This document shows positions 1-8,550 of a stretch of 64,000 nucleotides of DNA, in pieces; position 1 is the stretch's first letter; the number at the start of each line of letters is the position of its first letter. The stretch comes from Brachybacterium alimentarium (lineage in GTDB: Bacteria; Actinomycetota; Actinomycetes; Actinomycetales; Dermabacteraceae), in contig NZ_NRGS01000031.1 in the NCBI RefSeq assembly GCF_002332425.1, forward strand, positions 1-64,000. Direction: 5' to 3'. Under the pieces are notes generated by a model. It was not told where the DNA came from. It saw only the letters and a program-made list of their open reading frames with translations, and ran no database searches. Position numbers and translations under genes: made by a program.

Positions 1-90
1 TACTCGTCGTTCTCCTACGACGTCGCCGAGCACCTGGCTTCACGCCATGAAGTTGACGAGCGGATCCTCGCGGCATTGGCCGCAAACTGA
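1..90 (+). CDS. C-terminal end of an unidentified protein (partial)
   Basis: An open frame enters from the left edge and ends at TGA 88-90, giving 29 residues that finish in ERILAALAAN. Third codon positions are mostly G or C, as in the confirmed genes here, so I read it as the tail of a real gene. It is too short for a family call. The next gene runs leftward, so this gene converges on the small acidic protein gene at 255. Confidence 0.5.
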   Translation, partial: YSSFSYDVAEHLASRHEVDERILAALAAN

Positions 91-254
91 CCCGAGCGGA
101 ATCTGCCCTGTCCGGACTTGCGATCCGGGGCGGTGTTTGTGAGAACTGAGAACAGTGCCGTAAGACGGGGCGGAGTTCTAGTGTATTCAGGGTTTTCGCA
201 AGTCAACGCGACCGACCTGTTTAGTGTCGAGTGCGTTCCCGCCGCCCGTGGTGC

Positions 255-467
255 TCAGTACCCGTAGCCTCCGGACTCCTCGGCGTCCTCCTTCTGAGCC
301 TCCTCGGTGCTGTCGTGCGTCTCGGCCTCGTCGTGGGAGAGCTTCTTGGTCTCCTCGTCTACACGGTCCTTGCGGTCGTGTTCCGGGGTGGCGTCGGACG
401 AGCCCTGGTCCTCGGAGCCAGTCTGCGGATCGTCCCCGTCGGGGTGATGGATGGGCGTGCTCGTCAT
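255..467 (-). CDS. small, highly acidic hydrophilic protein (70 aa)
   Basis: Seventy residues, almost all polar or charged (Asp, Glu, Ser, Thr, Lys, His), with a C-terminal GGYGY and no hydrophobic core, signal peptide or membrane segment. Such composition is typical of intrinsically disordered, hydrophilin-like proteins. The start is ATG at 467, set by a strong AGGAGG seven bases upstream; a longer in-frame extension through the heptad repeat upstream is not credible. It is the last gene of the leftward Holin-X/DUF3618/DUF4235 series, which suggests a stress or envelope role by context only. I do not recognise a family. Confidence 0.6.
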   Translation of the reverse strand: MTSTPIHHPDGDDPQTGSEDQGSSDATPEHDRKDRVDEETKKLSHDEAETHDSTEEAQKEDAEESGGYGY

Positions 468-510
468 GAGGGATCCTCCTGGATCTGCGAATTTTCTGGA
501 CGTGTGAACC

Positions 511-552
511 TGTGGGCTGTGGGCTGTGGGCTGTGGGCTGTGGGCTGTGGGC
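511..552. repeat. 7-bp tandem repeat (TGTGGGC x6)
   Basis: Six perfect copies of the heptamer TGTGGGC lie between the DUF4235 gene and the small acidic protein gene, about 20 bp beyond the DUF4235 stop codon. The unit count could vary by slippage. It is one of many short tandem arrays placed just past gene ends in this window. Confidence 0.9.
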
Positions 553-573
553 TGAGAGCTGTGCACCTGCCGC

Positions 574-870
574 TCAGTCGCCCGGCCATTCGCCGAAGAC
601 CCGCTCGAACGCCCGGGCCCCGCCACGGTCCACGAGCGCCTTGACGGTCGCGTAGATAGCGCCCTGCACGGCGGCGGCGAGCACGATCTGCCGCAGCGGG
701 AACTCAGATTCCAGGGCCTTGGGCGTGTCCTCGGAGCTGCTCGGGGAGGCGAGCTTCCAGATCTGCTTGAACAGGATCCCGGCGACCGCGCCGCTCGCGA
801 CGCCGCTCACCAGACCGATGGGCCGGTACAGCACCTTGGCGGATGTGCTCGTGGATTTCTTGTGCGTCAT
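574..870 (-). CDS. DUF4235 family membrane protein
   Basis: 98 aa with two hydrophobic stretches, roughly residues 15-38 (RPIGLVSGVASGAVAGILF) and 62-80 (RQIVLAAAVQGAIYATVKAL), separated by a polar loop. This matches the small two-helix DUF4235 proteins of actinobacteria, whose function is unknown. The start ATG at 870 follows GAAGGAG by a normal spacing. It lies 48 bp downstream of the DUF3618 gene in the same direction. DUF4235, DUF3618 and Holin-X are often found together in actinobacterial genomes, so an envelope role is the reasonable inference. Confidence 0.8.
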   Translation of the reverse strand: MTHKKSTSTSAKVLYRPIGLVSGVASGAVAGILFKQIWKLASPSSSEDTPKALESEFPLRQIVLAAAVQGAIYATVKALVDRGGARAFERVFGEWPGD

Positions 871-918
871 GGGTGGTCTCCTTCGAGGCGCATGTGGGGT
901 GGATGGGGCGCGAGACGC

Positions 919-1332
919 TCAGCGGGCGCGGAGCGCACCGATCGCCACGAGGCCGACGAGGATGCCGACGCCCGCGCCGAGGGCGATCCATGCGGTGGCG
1001 GCGGGGCGGCCGTCATCCCCGGTGGCCGCGTCACGCGCCCGGCTGATCGAGGACTGCGCCGCCTGGCCGGCGTGCTCGGCCTGGCCGCGCACGCGTGAGG
1101 CGATGTCCTCCACCTGATGCTGTGCCTGCGCCGTGGGATCGAGCTTCCGGGAGAGCTCGCTGACGGTGTTCGCGAGTTCGCGACGGGTGCGGGCGATATC
1201 TGACTCGATGTCCTCGGGGGAGGCGTCGTCGGCCGGCTCGGGGGTCAGGTCGGGAGGACCGGCGGGATCGGTGGGCCGAAGGGGCGGCTTCCCGATGTCC
1301 TCCGCGCGAGGGCCGTTGTGGGCTGTGCTCAT
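919..1332 (-). CDS. DUF3618 domain-containing membrane protein
   Basis: 137 aa. A Pro/Asp-rich N-terminus is followed by the DUF3618 core (about residues 40-75, PEDIESDIARTRRELANTV), which is predicted helical and probably coiled. A Gln/Ala-rich helix comes next, then one C-terminal membrane span (about 113-133) ending in a short basic tail. So it is likely a single-pass protein with the coiled part in the cytoplasm. ATG at 1332 lies one base past the stop of the Holin-X gene, indicating translational coupling. Function unknown; the family co-occurs with Holin-X and DUF4235. Confidence 0.85.
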   Translation of the reverse strand: MSTAHNGPRAEDIGKPPLRPTDPAGPPDLTPEPADDASPEDIESDIARTRRELANTVSELSRKLDPTAQAQHQVEDIASRVRGQAEHAGQAAQSSISRARDAATGDDGRPAATAWIALGAGVGILVGLVAIGALRAR

Positions 1333-1333
1333 C

Positions 1334-1729
1334 TCAGATCCGTTCTGTGATCTCGTCGGCGTCCCGGCGCAAGGTGGCGACGGTCCGCTCGGGGGTCGGG
1401 GTCAGGCCCTCCGCCTTCTTCTTCCCCAGCAGCGCGGCGACGCCTGCGGCGAGGAAGACGACGGCGGTGACGATCAGGGCCGCAGCCCATGGCGGCAGGA
1501 CCAGCGCGAGCAGCAGGATCACCGTGGCGATCAGTGCTCCGAGCCCGAACCAGGCGAGAACTGCGCCCGCCCCGAACAATCCCGCTGCCGTCCCGCCCTG
1601 TTTGGCCTTCTCGGTGTATTCGGCGCGGGCGAGCTTCAGTTCGTCCCGCACCAGGCGCGAGGTCTGCTCCGACAGCCGATCGACGAGATGGGCGACGGAG
1701 GCTTCTTCTGGTGGATGGGGACTGCTCAC
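1334..1729 (-). CDS. Holin-X family (DUF1469) membrane protein
   Basis: 131 aa. The amphipathic N-terminal helix (HLVDRLSEQTSRLVRDELKL) is typical of the actinobacterial Holin-X/phage-holin-like family. Two strongly hydrophobic helices follow (about residues 50-75 and 80-103), then a Lys-rich linker and a charged tail. Despite the family name nothing phage-related lies nearby, so a housekeeping envelope function is more likely than lysis. The start is GTG 1729, preceded by AAGGGAG. It is the first gene of the leftward cluster. A TACTCT hexamer on the minus strand (1827-1822) is a possible -10. Confidence 0.8.
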   Translation of the reverse strand: MSSPHPPEEASVAHLVDRLSEQTSRLVRDELKLARAEYTEKAKQGGTAAGLFGAGAVLAWFGLGALIATVILLLALVLPPWAAALIVTAVVFLAAGVAALLGKKKAEGLTPTPERTVATLRRDADEITERI

Positions 1730-2253
1730 GAGTGCTCCCTTCGGAACGTCGAGGCGACCGGTCCCAGTGCGAACCGGGGCTCGGGTCGCTCAACATCGGT
1801 ACGAGACGTGCCGTGGATCACAGAGTAGGGCCGGCGCACGGCACCGCCCCTTCCGAAGAAGGCTCGGCAGCGCAACGTGGCGCCGTGACCTGGGATGTTG
1901 AGGGTTCGACGCGCTACGGATCGTTCCTCGACCGGGTGGTCGCAGGACTCTGCCCGCGTGTGCCCCTCAGCCTCCTGGCCGCGAAGCAGAGGGGGCCGAT
2001 CAGAAAGCAGACCGTGCCCGCCGTCGGGCTCCGGTCCGAGCGCGTCGCCCGGCGCGCTCGGGGGCGAGCGGCCCGGGTCGCAGGCGGCCGACCGAGCGGA
2101 CGCAGCACTGTTGTCCGCCTCGCGGGAGGGATACGTTGAGAGGCACCTGCCGGGCCCCGCATCGAGGATCCCGTGACCGCACGATCCCGTGGCCCGGGAG
2201 GGTGCCGCGTGGGAGCAGCGACGTGGCAGCGATCCAGCCGGAGGAGATCTTCC
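1730..2253. other. 524-bp divergent intergenic region
   Basis: This separates the leftward Holin-X operon from the rightward ThDP-enzyme gene and must hold both promoters. On the minus strand TACTCT (1827-1822) is a -10 candidate. On the plus strand a GTTG-N14-GGGATA arrangement (2110-2133) loosely resembles stress-sigma (SigB/SigF type) promoters, but the match is weak. I see no credible gene. Confidence 0.3.
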
Positions 2254-4092
2254 ATGACAGCCACCGTCAGCGACTTCGTGATCGATCGCCTGCAGGAGTG
2301 GGGCGTCGGCCGGGTGTTCGGATATCCCGGGGACGGGATCGGAGATCTCGACGGGGCGCTGGGCCGGGCCGAGCGCGCCGGCACGGGGGTGAGCTATGTG
2401 CGGCCCACCCACGAGGAGGTCAGCTCCCTCATGGCCACCGCCCACGCCAAATTCACCGGTGAGGTGGGCGTCTGCATCGCGACGTCGAGCCCCGGCGGTT
2501 TCCATTTGCTCAACGGGCTCTACGACGCGAAGATGGACAACCAGCCGGTGGTCGCGATCGTCGGCCAGCAGCCCACGACATCGCTCGGGACCTTCGTGCA
2601 GCAGGAGAGCAACCTCGAGCGCGCCTTCGCGGACGTGGCCGTATACGTCCACACCGTGGTCGCGCCGGCACAGGCGCAGGCGGTGATCGACACCGCGTTC
2701 CGGACCGCCAGGCTCCGGCTCGGGCCCGCCGTCGTGATCCTTCCCCACGACGTCCAGGCCATGAAGATGCCGGACATGGCATCCCCCCGGCCCTCCGTGG
2801 CGCGGTCGAGCGCCGTGGCGCCGTCGATGTCCATCACGCCGCCGCCGGAGGAGATCGCGCGAGCAGCGGAGATCATCAACTCCGGCGCGAAGGTCACCTT
2901 CCTGGTCGGGCACGGGGCGGCCGGGGCGACCGCCGAGATCCTCGAGGCCGCGTCCCTCGTCGGCGCAGGGATCATCACCGCGCTGCGCGGAAAGCAGGTG
3001 GTGCCGTCGGACGTCCCCCACCACACCCAGCAGCTCGGCCTGCTGGGAAGCCTGCCGAGCGTGAAGCAGATGAAGGACTGCGACACGCTCGTGCTCCTCG
3101 GGACGAACTTCCCCTACAGCGAGTACCTCCCCCGCAGCGGGCAGGCCCGTGCCGTCCAGATCGACCTGAAGCCGGAGCACATGGGCCTGCGCTACCCCAC
3201 GGAGCTGGATCTCTGGGGCGACGTCCGATCGACCCTGGCGGCTCTCATCCCGCATCTGGACCGGACCGACGATCTGTCCTGGCAGAACACCGCCGCGGAC
3301 AACATGGTCGAGTGGGAGGCCGAGATGACCGCGCAGGCGATGGTGACCTACGAAGACGGGGTCAACCCGCGGCGCGTCTTCCACGAGCTGAACAAACGGC
3401 TCCCCGCGCAGGCGATCGTGACCGCTGACGCCGGGTCCACCGCGGACTGGTACGGGCACCACATCCGGCTCCGCGACGGCATGACCGGGGACCTCTCGGG
3501 CAGGCTCGCGACGATGCTCGGCGCGATGCCGTATGCGACGGCGGCGAAGTTCGCGTTCCCGGAACGGACCGTGGTGTGCACGATCGGTGACGGCGCCTTC
3601 CAGATGCTCGGGATGAACGAGCTCATCACGATCAAGAAGTATCTGGAGAGCTGGGGCGATGATCCCCGATTCATCGTCATCGTGCTCCACAACGACGACC
3701 TCACGCAGGTCTCCTGGGAGATGCGCACGCAGGATGCGAACCCCCTGTGGTCGACCGCCCAGGACGTCGAATCCGTGGACTATGCCGGATGGGCTGAGCT
3801 GCTGGGCTTCGCGGCATGGCGGGTCCGGTCCGACGACGACGTCGAGCCCGCCCTCGACGCGGCCTTCGCGACCCGGGGCGTCACCCTCATCGACGCCTAC
3901 ACCAGCAAGAACACCCCGCCCTTGCCACCGCACATCTCGGCCGAGTTCGCGAAGAACACCGGCATCGCGCTGCTGAAGGGGGACCCGGCGGAGCCGGGCG
4001 TCCTCACGGCGTCGGCCCAGGCCCTGCTGGTCGAAGGCGTCGAGCGGGCCAAGCAGAAGCTGCATCTCGGGCAGGACGAGGACCCCGACTAG
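2254..4092 (+). CDS. thiamine-diphosphate-dependent enzyme, pyruvate oxidase / acetolactate synthase family
   Basis: 612 aa with the three-domain POX/AHAS layout: N-terminal Pyr domain with the ThDP-activating Glu in PTHEE (E54 region), a central domain (about 200-330), and a C-terminal PP domain with the metal-ThDP motif starting at G445-D446-G447 and closing at HNDD. This is the group annotated as thiamine pyrophosphate-requiring or pyruvate oxidase-like (PoxB/YdaP type), which decarboxylates 2-oxoacids; the substrate cannot be read from sequence. ATG 2254 is chosen because GGAGGAG lies just upstream; an in-frame start at 2173 lacks one. The cytoplasmic enzyme is followed 151 bp later by an FMN oxidoreductase gene. 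Confidence 0.85.
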   Translation: MTATVSDFVIDRLQEWGVGRVFGYPGDGIGDLDGALGRAERAGTGVSYVRPTHEEVSSLMATAHAKFTGEVGVCIATSSPGGFHLLNGLYDAKMDNQPVVAIVGQQPTTSLGTFVQQESNLERAFADVAVYVHTVVAPAQAQAVIDTAFRTARLRLGPAVVILPHDVQAMKMPDMASPRPSVARSSAVAPSMSITPPPEEIARAAEIINSGAKVTFLVGHGAAGATAEILEAASLVGAGIITALRGKQVVPSDVPHHTQQLGLLGSLPSVKQMKDCDTLVLLGTNFPYSEYLPRSGQARAVQIDLKPEHMGLRYPTELDLWGDVRSTLAALIPHLDRTDDLSWQNTAADNMVEWEAEMTAQAMVTYEDGVNPRRVFHELNKRLPAQAIVTADAGSTADWYGHHIRLRDGMTGDLSGRLATMLGAMPYATAAKFAFPERTVVCTIGDGAFQMLGMNELITIKKYLESWGDDPRFIVIVLHNDDLTQVSWEMRTQDANPLWSTAQDVESVDYAGWAELLGFAAWRVRSDDDVEPALDAAFATRGVTLIDAYTSKNTPPLPPHISAEFAKNTGIALLKGDPAEPGVLTASAQALLVEGVERAKQKLHLGQDEDPD

Positions 4093-4243
4093 AACCCGAC
4101 CAGACCTCGACCAGACCATGAGCAGGCCTCGAACCGACCCTGACCGGGCCACGAGCAGACCCGCGAGCAGGCCCGCCGATCATCGGCCGGGCGCAGGCAC
4201 CACCGACGAGACACCGAACTGACGAGCGACAGAGTGAGGCCCC

Positions 4244-5860
4244 ATGAGTTCCCCCCGAATCCCCCGTTCCAGCCGGAAGCTCGCGGCCACGGCGATCGGG
4301 ACCGCCGCTGTCGCGGCTCTCGGCGCCCGGGATCTTCTGCAGCGCAAGCACTCGATCCTGCGCATCTATCCGGTCATCGGTCGCGCTCGTTGGGCGTTCG
4401 AGGCGATCCGCCCCGAGATCCAGCAGTACTTCATCGAACGCGATACCGACGGCCGCCCGTTCGACCGTTCCACGCGCACGATGATCTATCAGCGGGCGAA
4501 GGGCCTGAGCGCGGACGACGCCTACGGCACCGAGAACGACATCACGGGTGCCGGATACGACCACATCCTCCACGCCTCCAGTCCGCTCGAGCCGATGCGC
4601 ACACCGCCTCGCGTGCGGCTCGGCGGGCCCGACTGCACGCAGCCGTACGACACCGCGATGCTGAACGTGTCCTCGATGAGTTTCGGATCCCTCTCGGCGA
4701 ACGCGGTCATGGCGATGAACTACGGCGCGAAGCACGGCGGGTTCGCCCAGGAGACCGGAGAGGGCGGACTGTCCAAATACCATCTGCGATACGGCGCCGA
4801 CATCATCTGGGAGTTCGGATCGGGGTACTTCGGATGCAGAACGTCCGACGGACGATTCAACCCGGACGAGTTCTCCGAGAAGGCGGCCACGCCCGAGGTC
4901 AAGGGCATCCTCATCAAACTCAGCCAGGGCGCGAAGCCCGGTGTCGGCGGGGTGCTCCCGGCGGCGAAGATCACCCCCGAGATCGCTGAGGCGCGCGACG
5001 TCCCCCTCGGGAAGGACTGCGTCAGCCCGGCGGCGCACTCGGCCTTCAGCTCGCCGGTGGAGATGATGCACTTCGTGGCCCGGCTGCGGGAGCTGTCCGG
5101 CGGCAAGCCCGTCGGGATCAAGCTCTGCGTCGGCGAGCGCTCCGAGGTTCTGTCGATGTGCAAGGGCATGCTGGAGACCGGCATCACCCCGGACTGGATC
5201 TCGGTCGACGGCGCCGAGGGCGGAACCGGCGCAGCACCGCTGGAGTTCGAGGACCACGTCGGGACGCCGTTGTCCGACGCCCTCGTGATCGTCCACAACG
5301 CGCTCGTGGGGACGGGGCTGCGCGAAAGCGTCGCTCTCGGATGCTCGGGAAAGATCGCCGGCGGCAACGACATCATCCGGAAGATCGCCCTGGGGGCGGA
5401 TTTCTGCAACGCGGCCCGGCCGATGATGATGGCGACCGGATGCATCCAGGCCCAACGGTGCAACACCAATACGTGCCCCAGCGGTGTGGCCACGCAGGAC
5501 CCGCGGCGCAGCCGAGCAGTGGTCGTCGAGGACAAGGGGCCCCGGGTGATGCGGTATCAGCAGGCGACGGTGCGATCGGCCATGGAGCTGCTCGCCTCGA
5601 TGGGGCTGGAGTCGTTCGACGACCTCGGCCCGCATCACGTGCTGCGACGCATCGATCCTGCGCGGGTGCTGACCTACGAGGACCTGTACACCTGGCTGGA
5701 CGAGGGAGAGCTCCTGCACGGCACCGAGCACACCGCGTGGGCCCGGGACTGGGACATCGCCGATGCGCACCGTTTCCAGGGTGCCCGTCCGTCCCTCCAA
5801 CGGCACCGCAAGCACCGCCGCACCGGCGAGCCCTCCCAGGAGCCGACGGACGGCCGGTAG
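4244..5860 (+). CDS. FMN-binding glutamate synthase-family protein
   Basis: 538 aa, similar to the synthase (FMN barrel) domain of the large GltB subunit but without amidotransferase or GXGXG domains. The N-terminus has a hydrophobic stretch (about 14-28), as in stand-alone members of this family. Visible signatures are the SFGSLS segment, the glycine-rich EGGTGAAP phosphate-binding turn, and three cysteines C400, C406 and C411 (C-x5-C-x4-C) that ligate the 3Fe-4S cluster in glutamate synthase. The cluster residues are intact, so it is likely an active flavin/Fe-S oxidoreductase. The physiological substrate is uncertain, since these orphan proteins need not make glutamate. The start ATG 4244 has only a weak GTGAGG. 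Confidence 0.85.
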   Translation: MSSPRIPRSSRKLAATAIGTAAVAALGARDLLQRKHSILRIYPVIGRARWAFEAIRPEIQQYFIERDTDGRPFDRSTRTMIYQRAKGLSADDAYGTENDITGAGYDHILHASSPLEPMRTPPRVRLGGPDCTQPYDTAMLNVSSMSFGSLSANAVMAMNYGAKHGGFAQETGEGGLSKYHLRYGADIIWEFGSGYFGCRTSDGRFNPDEFSEKAATPEVKGILIKLSQGAKPGVGGVLPAAKITPEIAEARDVPLGKDCVSPAAHSAFSSPVEMMHFVARLRELSGGKPVGIKLCVGERSEVLSMCKGMLETGITPDWISVDGAEGGTGAAPLEFEDHVGTPLSDALVIVHNALVGTGLRESVALGCSGKIAGGNDIIRKIALGADFCNAARPMMMATGCIQAQRCNTNTCPSGVATQDPRRSRAVVVEDKGPRVMRYQQATVRSAMELLASMGLESFDDLGPHHVLRRIDPARVLTYEDLYTWLDEGELLHGTEHTAWARDWDIADAHRFQGARPSLQRHRKHRRTGEPSQEPTDGR

Positions 5861-5864
5861 GAAA

Positions 5865-5955
5865 CTCTGCTCTCTGCTCTCTGCTCTCTGCTCTCTGCTC
5901 TCTGCTCTCTGCTCTCTGCTCTGTGCTCTGTGCTCTGTGCTCTGTGCTCTGTGCT
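5865..5955. repeat. 7-bp tandem repeat, 13 copies in two blocks
   Basis: Eight copies of CTCTGCT (5865-5920) are followed by five copies of the one-base variant CTGTGCT (5921-5955), with a degenerate unit after that. The array begins four bases past the stop codon of the FMN enzyme gene and fills the gap to the convergent patatin gene. The block structure shows one substitution that was then amplified. Confidence 0.95.
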
Positions 5956-6009
5956 CCGTGCCCCGTGCACGCGCGCCCGCACGCAGAGTGCGACGGAGAT
6001 GTGGGCTGA

Positions 6010-7062
6010 TCAGCCGGGGGAGCGGTAGGTGGCGATGTACTGCGCGAAGTCCCAGGCCTGCTGCGCGCCCGCCCCGTCGAGGAACTCCGTGGCAGCGCGC
6101 CTGCCCTGCTGATAGAGCATCTCGCGGTCCTCGTCGGAGAGGTCGAACTCGGTGGGCCGCACGGCATCGGTGTCGATGAAGATCGTGCGGGCCACGGCGT
6201 GGGAATCCTCGATGTGCATGCGGTCGTAGAACCCGGTGAGGGTGTTCAGCACGGCTTTGCCGAACGAGATCGGTCCGGAGATCCGGTTGACGGTGCCGAA
6301 GCCGTTCTCGGGGCGGGCGGAGAGCTTGATGCCGAAGGTGGGCCAGCGTGGCGGCTCGCCGTGCTCGCGATCGAACACGGAGACCGGGAAGTTCGAGAGC
6401 ATCCCGCCGTCGACCAGCCACGAGGTGCCCCCGCCGAGGGTCTTCCACTTCGCAGGGCGGAAGAACAGCGGGATCGAGACCGACGCGCGCACGGCGTCGA
6501 CCACACGGAGCGTCGAGGGCGTGATCCCGAAGGCGTCGGCATCGGCGGGCAGGAGGCGCAGCCGACCGGCGGAGAGATCGGAGGCGGTGACCACGAGCCG
6601 GTACTCCTCTCCACGGTGCGCATCGAGCTCCGGGTCCGGATCCCGGTAGCGAAGATCGGCGAAGGTGCCGGTGCGATCCGGGCGGCCGTGGGTCGTCAGC
6701 TGCTGCTCCAGCCACCGCGCCAGGGCCGTGGTGCGGTAGATGCCGTTGTGCAGCAGCACGCTGAGCACCTTGCCCGGCAGGAGGCGCACCCAGAAGGGGC
6801 CGTCCTGGAACATGCGGTAGTCCGTCTCCCGCAGGATCTGCACGAGCGTCGAGGCGGGAATATCCGCCGTGACCAGCGCACCGGCGATGGAGCCCGCCGA
6901 GGAGCCGGCCACCCGGTTCACGCGATAGCCGCGCTCCTCGAGCACCTCGATCGCCCCGGCCAGGGCGATGCCCTTGACGCCGCCGCCCTCGAGCACGAGG
7001 TCCACGCGCTGCCCGCCGGAGATGTTGCTCGAGCGGGACGGACTGTGATGCGGAACGGCCAT
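6010..7062 (-). CDS. patatin-like phospholipase family protein
   Basis: 350 aa. The patatin fold is shown by the oxyanion loop EGGGVKG (residues 25-31), the nucleophile elbow GSSAG (Ser55) and the catalytic Asp in DGG (D218), so the Ser-Asp dyad is intact. No signal peptide is seen, which fits a cytoplasmic lipid acyl hydrolase; the natural lipid is unknown. ATG 7062 is chosen because the patatin core begins just after it and a TACGCT -10 hexamer sits six bases upstream with no Shine-Dalgarno, predicting a leaderless mRNA. Longer frames run into the 40-bp repeats and are unlikely. Confidence 0.9.
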   Translation of the reverse strand: MAVPHHSPSRSSNISGGQRVDLVLEGGGVKGIALAGAIEVLEERGYRVNRVAGSSAGSIAGALVTADIPASTLVQILRETDYRMFQDGPFWVRLLPGKVLSVLLHNGIYRTTALARWLEQQLTTHGRPDRTGTFADLRYRDPDPELDAHRGEEYRLVVTASDLSAGRLRLLPADADAFGITPSTLRVVDAVRASVSIPLFFRPAKWKTLGGGTSWLVDGGMLSNFPVSVFDREHGEPPRWPTFGIKLSARPENGFGTVNRISGPISFGKAVLNTLTGFYDRMHIEDSHAVARTIFIDTDAVRPTEFDLSDEDREMLYQQGRRAATEFLDGAGAQQAWDFAQYIATYRSPG

Positions 7063-7068
7063 TCGACC

Positions 7069-7074
7069 AGCGTA
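7069..7074 (-). promoter_or_regulatory. predicted -10 of a leaderless promoter for the patatin gene
   Basis: TACGCT on the minus strand, six bases before ATG 7062. Transcription would start at or within a base of the A of ATG. No clear -35 and no Shine-Dalgarno are visible. Confidence 0.5.
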
Positions 7075-7132
7075 AGCGTGGTGACCGACGGTCGATGCCG
7101 AAGCGGCCCACGGACAACACCTGGTGCGGTGC

Positions 7133-7210
7133 CGTCGGACGGTCCATCCAAGGACAAGGCTTGAGGTTGGACCGTCGGACGGTCCATCCAAGGACAAGGC
7201 TTGAGGTTGG
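7133..7210. repeat. two direct copies of a ~40-bp unit
   Basis: Copies at 7133-7170 and 7173-7210 are identical over 38 bp, each containing GGACGGTCCATCCAAGGACA, with a 40-bp period. They lie in the gap between the patatin start and the YdeI-like gene end. No open frame with coding character covers them. Confidence 0.9.
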
Positions 7211-7262
7211 CTCGTCGGCGCCGGGCGCCTACCTTGCGGCTTATCTCGTGGCGCTCAGCCAC

Positions 7263-7808
7263 TCACTCGATGCCGAGCAGCTTCCCGCTCCTGGACAGTT
7301 CGGGGTCAGTGCAGGAGGAGAGGTCGAAGCAGCAGGGTCGGCGACTGCCCTTGCGGAGCTTGTCGATCGACACGTCCACGCGCTTGGCACGGGTGTCGGC
7401 GTTCTTCGTGGCGCCCACCCAGCGCACCCACTCCCACCGGGCCATCGGGGTGATGGAGTCCCACTGCTGCTCGACGTCGTCCGCGCTCTCGAGCGCGGCC
7501 TCGAGATCCTCGGGCACCTCGGGCTCCGGCCACCGGGCTGCGGTGGTGAGGGTGAAGGTGAGGCGCGTCCCGTCGGCCGCCTCCAGAGCGGCCGCGAGCT
7601 CATCGTCCAGAGAGATCCAGTGGCCCTTGCGGCCGTCGGGCTCGAGCACCAGCTCGACCTCGTGATCCTCCAGTGCGCCCACCATCGCGACCTGGCCGCG
7701 GGAGGGCAGCTGCGCGCTCACATCCTCCGGCAGAGGAGCGATCAGGCGCTCGCCGATCGCATGCACGGTCGCCCGCCCCTCGATGGTGACGGTCTTCTTC
7801 GCAGCCAT
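7263..7808 (-). CDS. YdeI/OmpD-associated family protein (DUF1905 + OmdA)
   Basis: 181 aa. Residues about 8-95 fit the DUF1905 barrel (TIEGRATVHAIGERLIAPLP). Residues about 110-165 fit the OmdA / bacteriocin-protection YdeI module, marked by ESADDVEQQWDSITPMARWE and WVGATKNADTRAKRV. Related proteins are linked to resistance to antimicrobial peptides in enterobacteria, but the molecular activity is not established, so only the family is assigned. ATG 7808 follows GAGGAGC at a normal distance, unlike its leaderless neighbours. The C-terminal tail after about 160, with two adjacent cysteines, is not part of the family core. Confidence 0.75.
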   Translation of the reverse strand: MAAKKTVTIEGRATVHAIGERLIAPLPEDVSAQLPSRGQVAMVGALEDHEVELVLEPDGRKGHWISLDDELAAALEAADGTRLTFTLTTAARWPEPEVPEDLEAALESADDVEQQWDSITPMARWEWVRWVGATKNADTRAKRVDVSIDKLRKGSRRPCCFDLSSCTDPELSRSGKLLGIE

Positions 7809-7935
7809 GGGAATGCTCCTCGGATCGAGAGCGGATCGGATGCGGCTCAGTTTACGAGGCTCACCCGTGCGTGCGACGGGGCGTCGTCCGCGGAGGGCGT
7901 CATCAAGGCTGAGCGGTGCCCGCCTCGGAAAACCG

Positions 7936-7965
7936 TTGGCTCCTTCCGGAGACGCGACCTACGGT
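7936..7965 (+). promoter_or_regulatory. predicted leaderless promoter of the P-loop kinase gene
   Basis: A -35-like TTGGCT (7936-7941), an 18-bp spacer and a -10 TACGGT (7960-7965) stand six bases before ATG 7972. Transcription would begin at the start codon. Confidence 0.55.
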
Positions 7966-7971
7966 GCCTTC

Positions 7972-8550
7972 ATGACGCCTGTCGACCCCTCTCCCGTCGG
8001 CTCCGCACGCCTCGAGGCTCTCGACGCGGGCCGGGCGATCCTGCTGGTCACGGGACCGCCCGGGGCGGGGAAGTCCACGGTGACTACACTGCTCGCCCGG
8101 AGGCTCCGCCGTTCGGCTCTGCTCGACGGCGATTTCATCGCCCGGCTCGTCGTGAGTGGATACGTCTGGCCCCTCGGGGAGCCCGCCGACGAGGCGGCGC
8201 GGCAAGTGGCCCTGTGCAACCAGAACCTCTGCGCTCTCGCACAGAACATCGCGTCGGCCGGGATCACTCCGGTCATCGACTGGATCATCCCCGACAGGGC
8301 TCAGTTCGTTGTGTTCGCGACGGCGCTCGGGGCGTGGGGTCTGCGCCCGGTGGTGCTGGCTCCCGACCCTGCCGAGTGCGTGGCCAGGAACCGACAGCGG
8401 GACGAGCGAGAGCGGTTCGACTTCGACGACCATGCGGGGGTCATCGCGCGGATGCATCAAGCGTTCGGGGCGGACGTGCTCTGGGTCGACTCCACTCACC
8501 TCAGCCCGGAGGAGACGGCGGATCTGATCGTGGAGAGATCCGCCAGCTAG
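7972..8550 (+). CDS. P-loop ATPase / small-molecule kinase-like protein
   Basis: 192 aa with an N-terminal Walker A motif GPPGAGKST (residues 28-36), followed by DGDFI. A region of adenylate-kinase-like character comes next (RNRQRDERERFD) and may form the lid. The protein belongs to the broad AAA_33/gluconate-kinase/chloramphenicol-phosphotransferase-like group; the substrate cannot be assigned. ATG 7972 is preferred over a start at 7783 because the P-loop is then at the normal distance and a TTGGCT-18-TACGGT promoter ends six bases before it. Its stop codon overlaps that of the truncated gene on the other strand. Confidence 0.7.
   Translation: MTPVDPSPVGSARLEALDAGRAILLVTGPPGAGKSTVTTLLARRLRRSALLDGDFIARLVVSGYVWPLGEPADEAARQVALCNQNLCALAQNIASAGITPVIDWIIPDRAQFVVFATALGAWGLRPVVLAPDPAECVARNRQRDERERFDFDDHAGVIARMHQAFGADVLWVDSTHLSPEETADLIVERSAS

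Noticed and set aside
1334-1729. Holin gene as a sign of a prophage
   Set aside because: The Holin-X family is a common actinobacterial chromosomal family found with DUF3618 and DUF4235. No integrase, structural phage genes or attachment sites lie nearby.
4004-7147. Very long minus-strand open frame opposite the FMN enzyme and patatin genes
   Set aside because: It is antisense to confident genes and low in complexity; open antisense frames are expected at this GC content. The same applies to the long frames opposite the ThDP enzyme, transglutaminase, sulfatase, sbcC, ABC and FAR genes.
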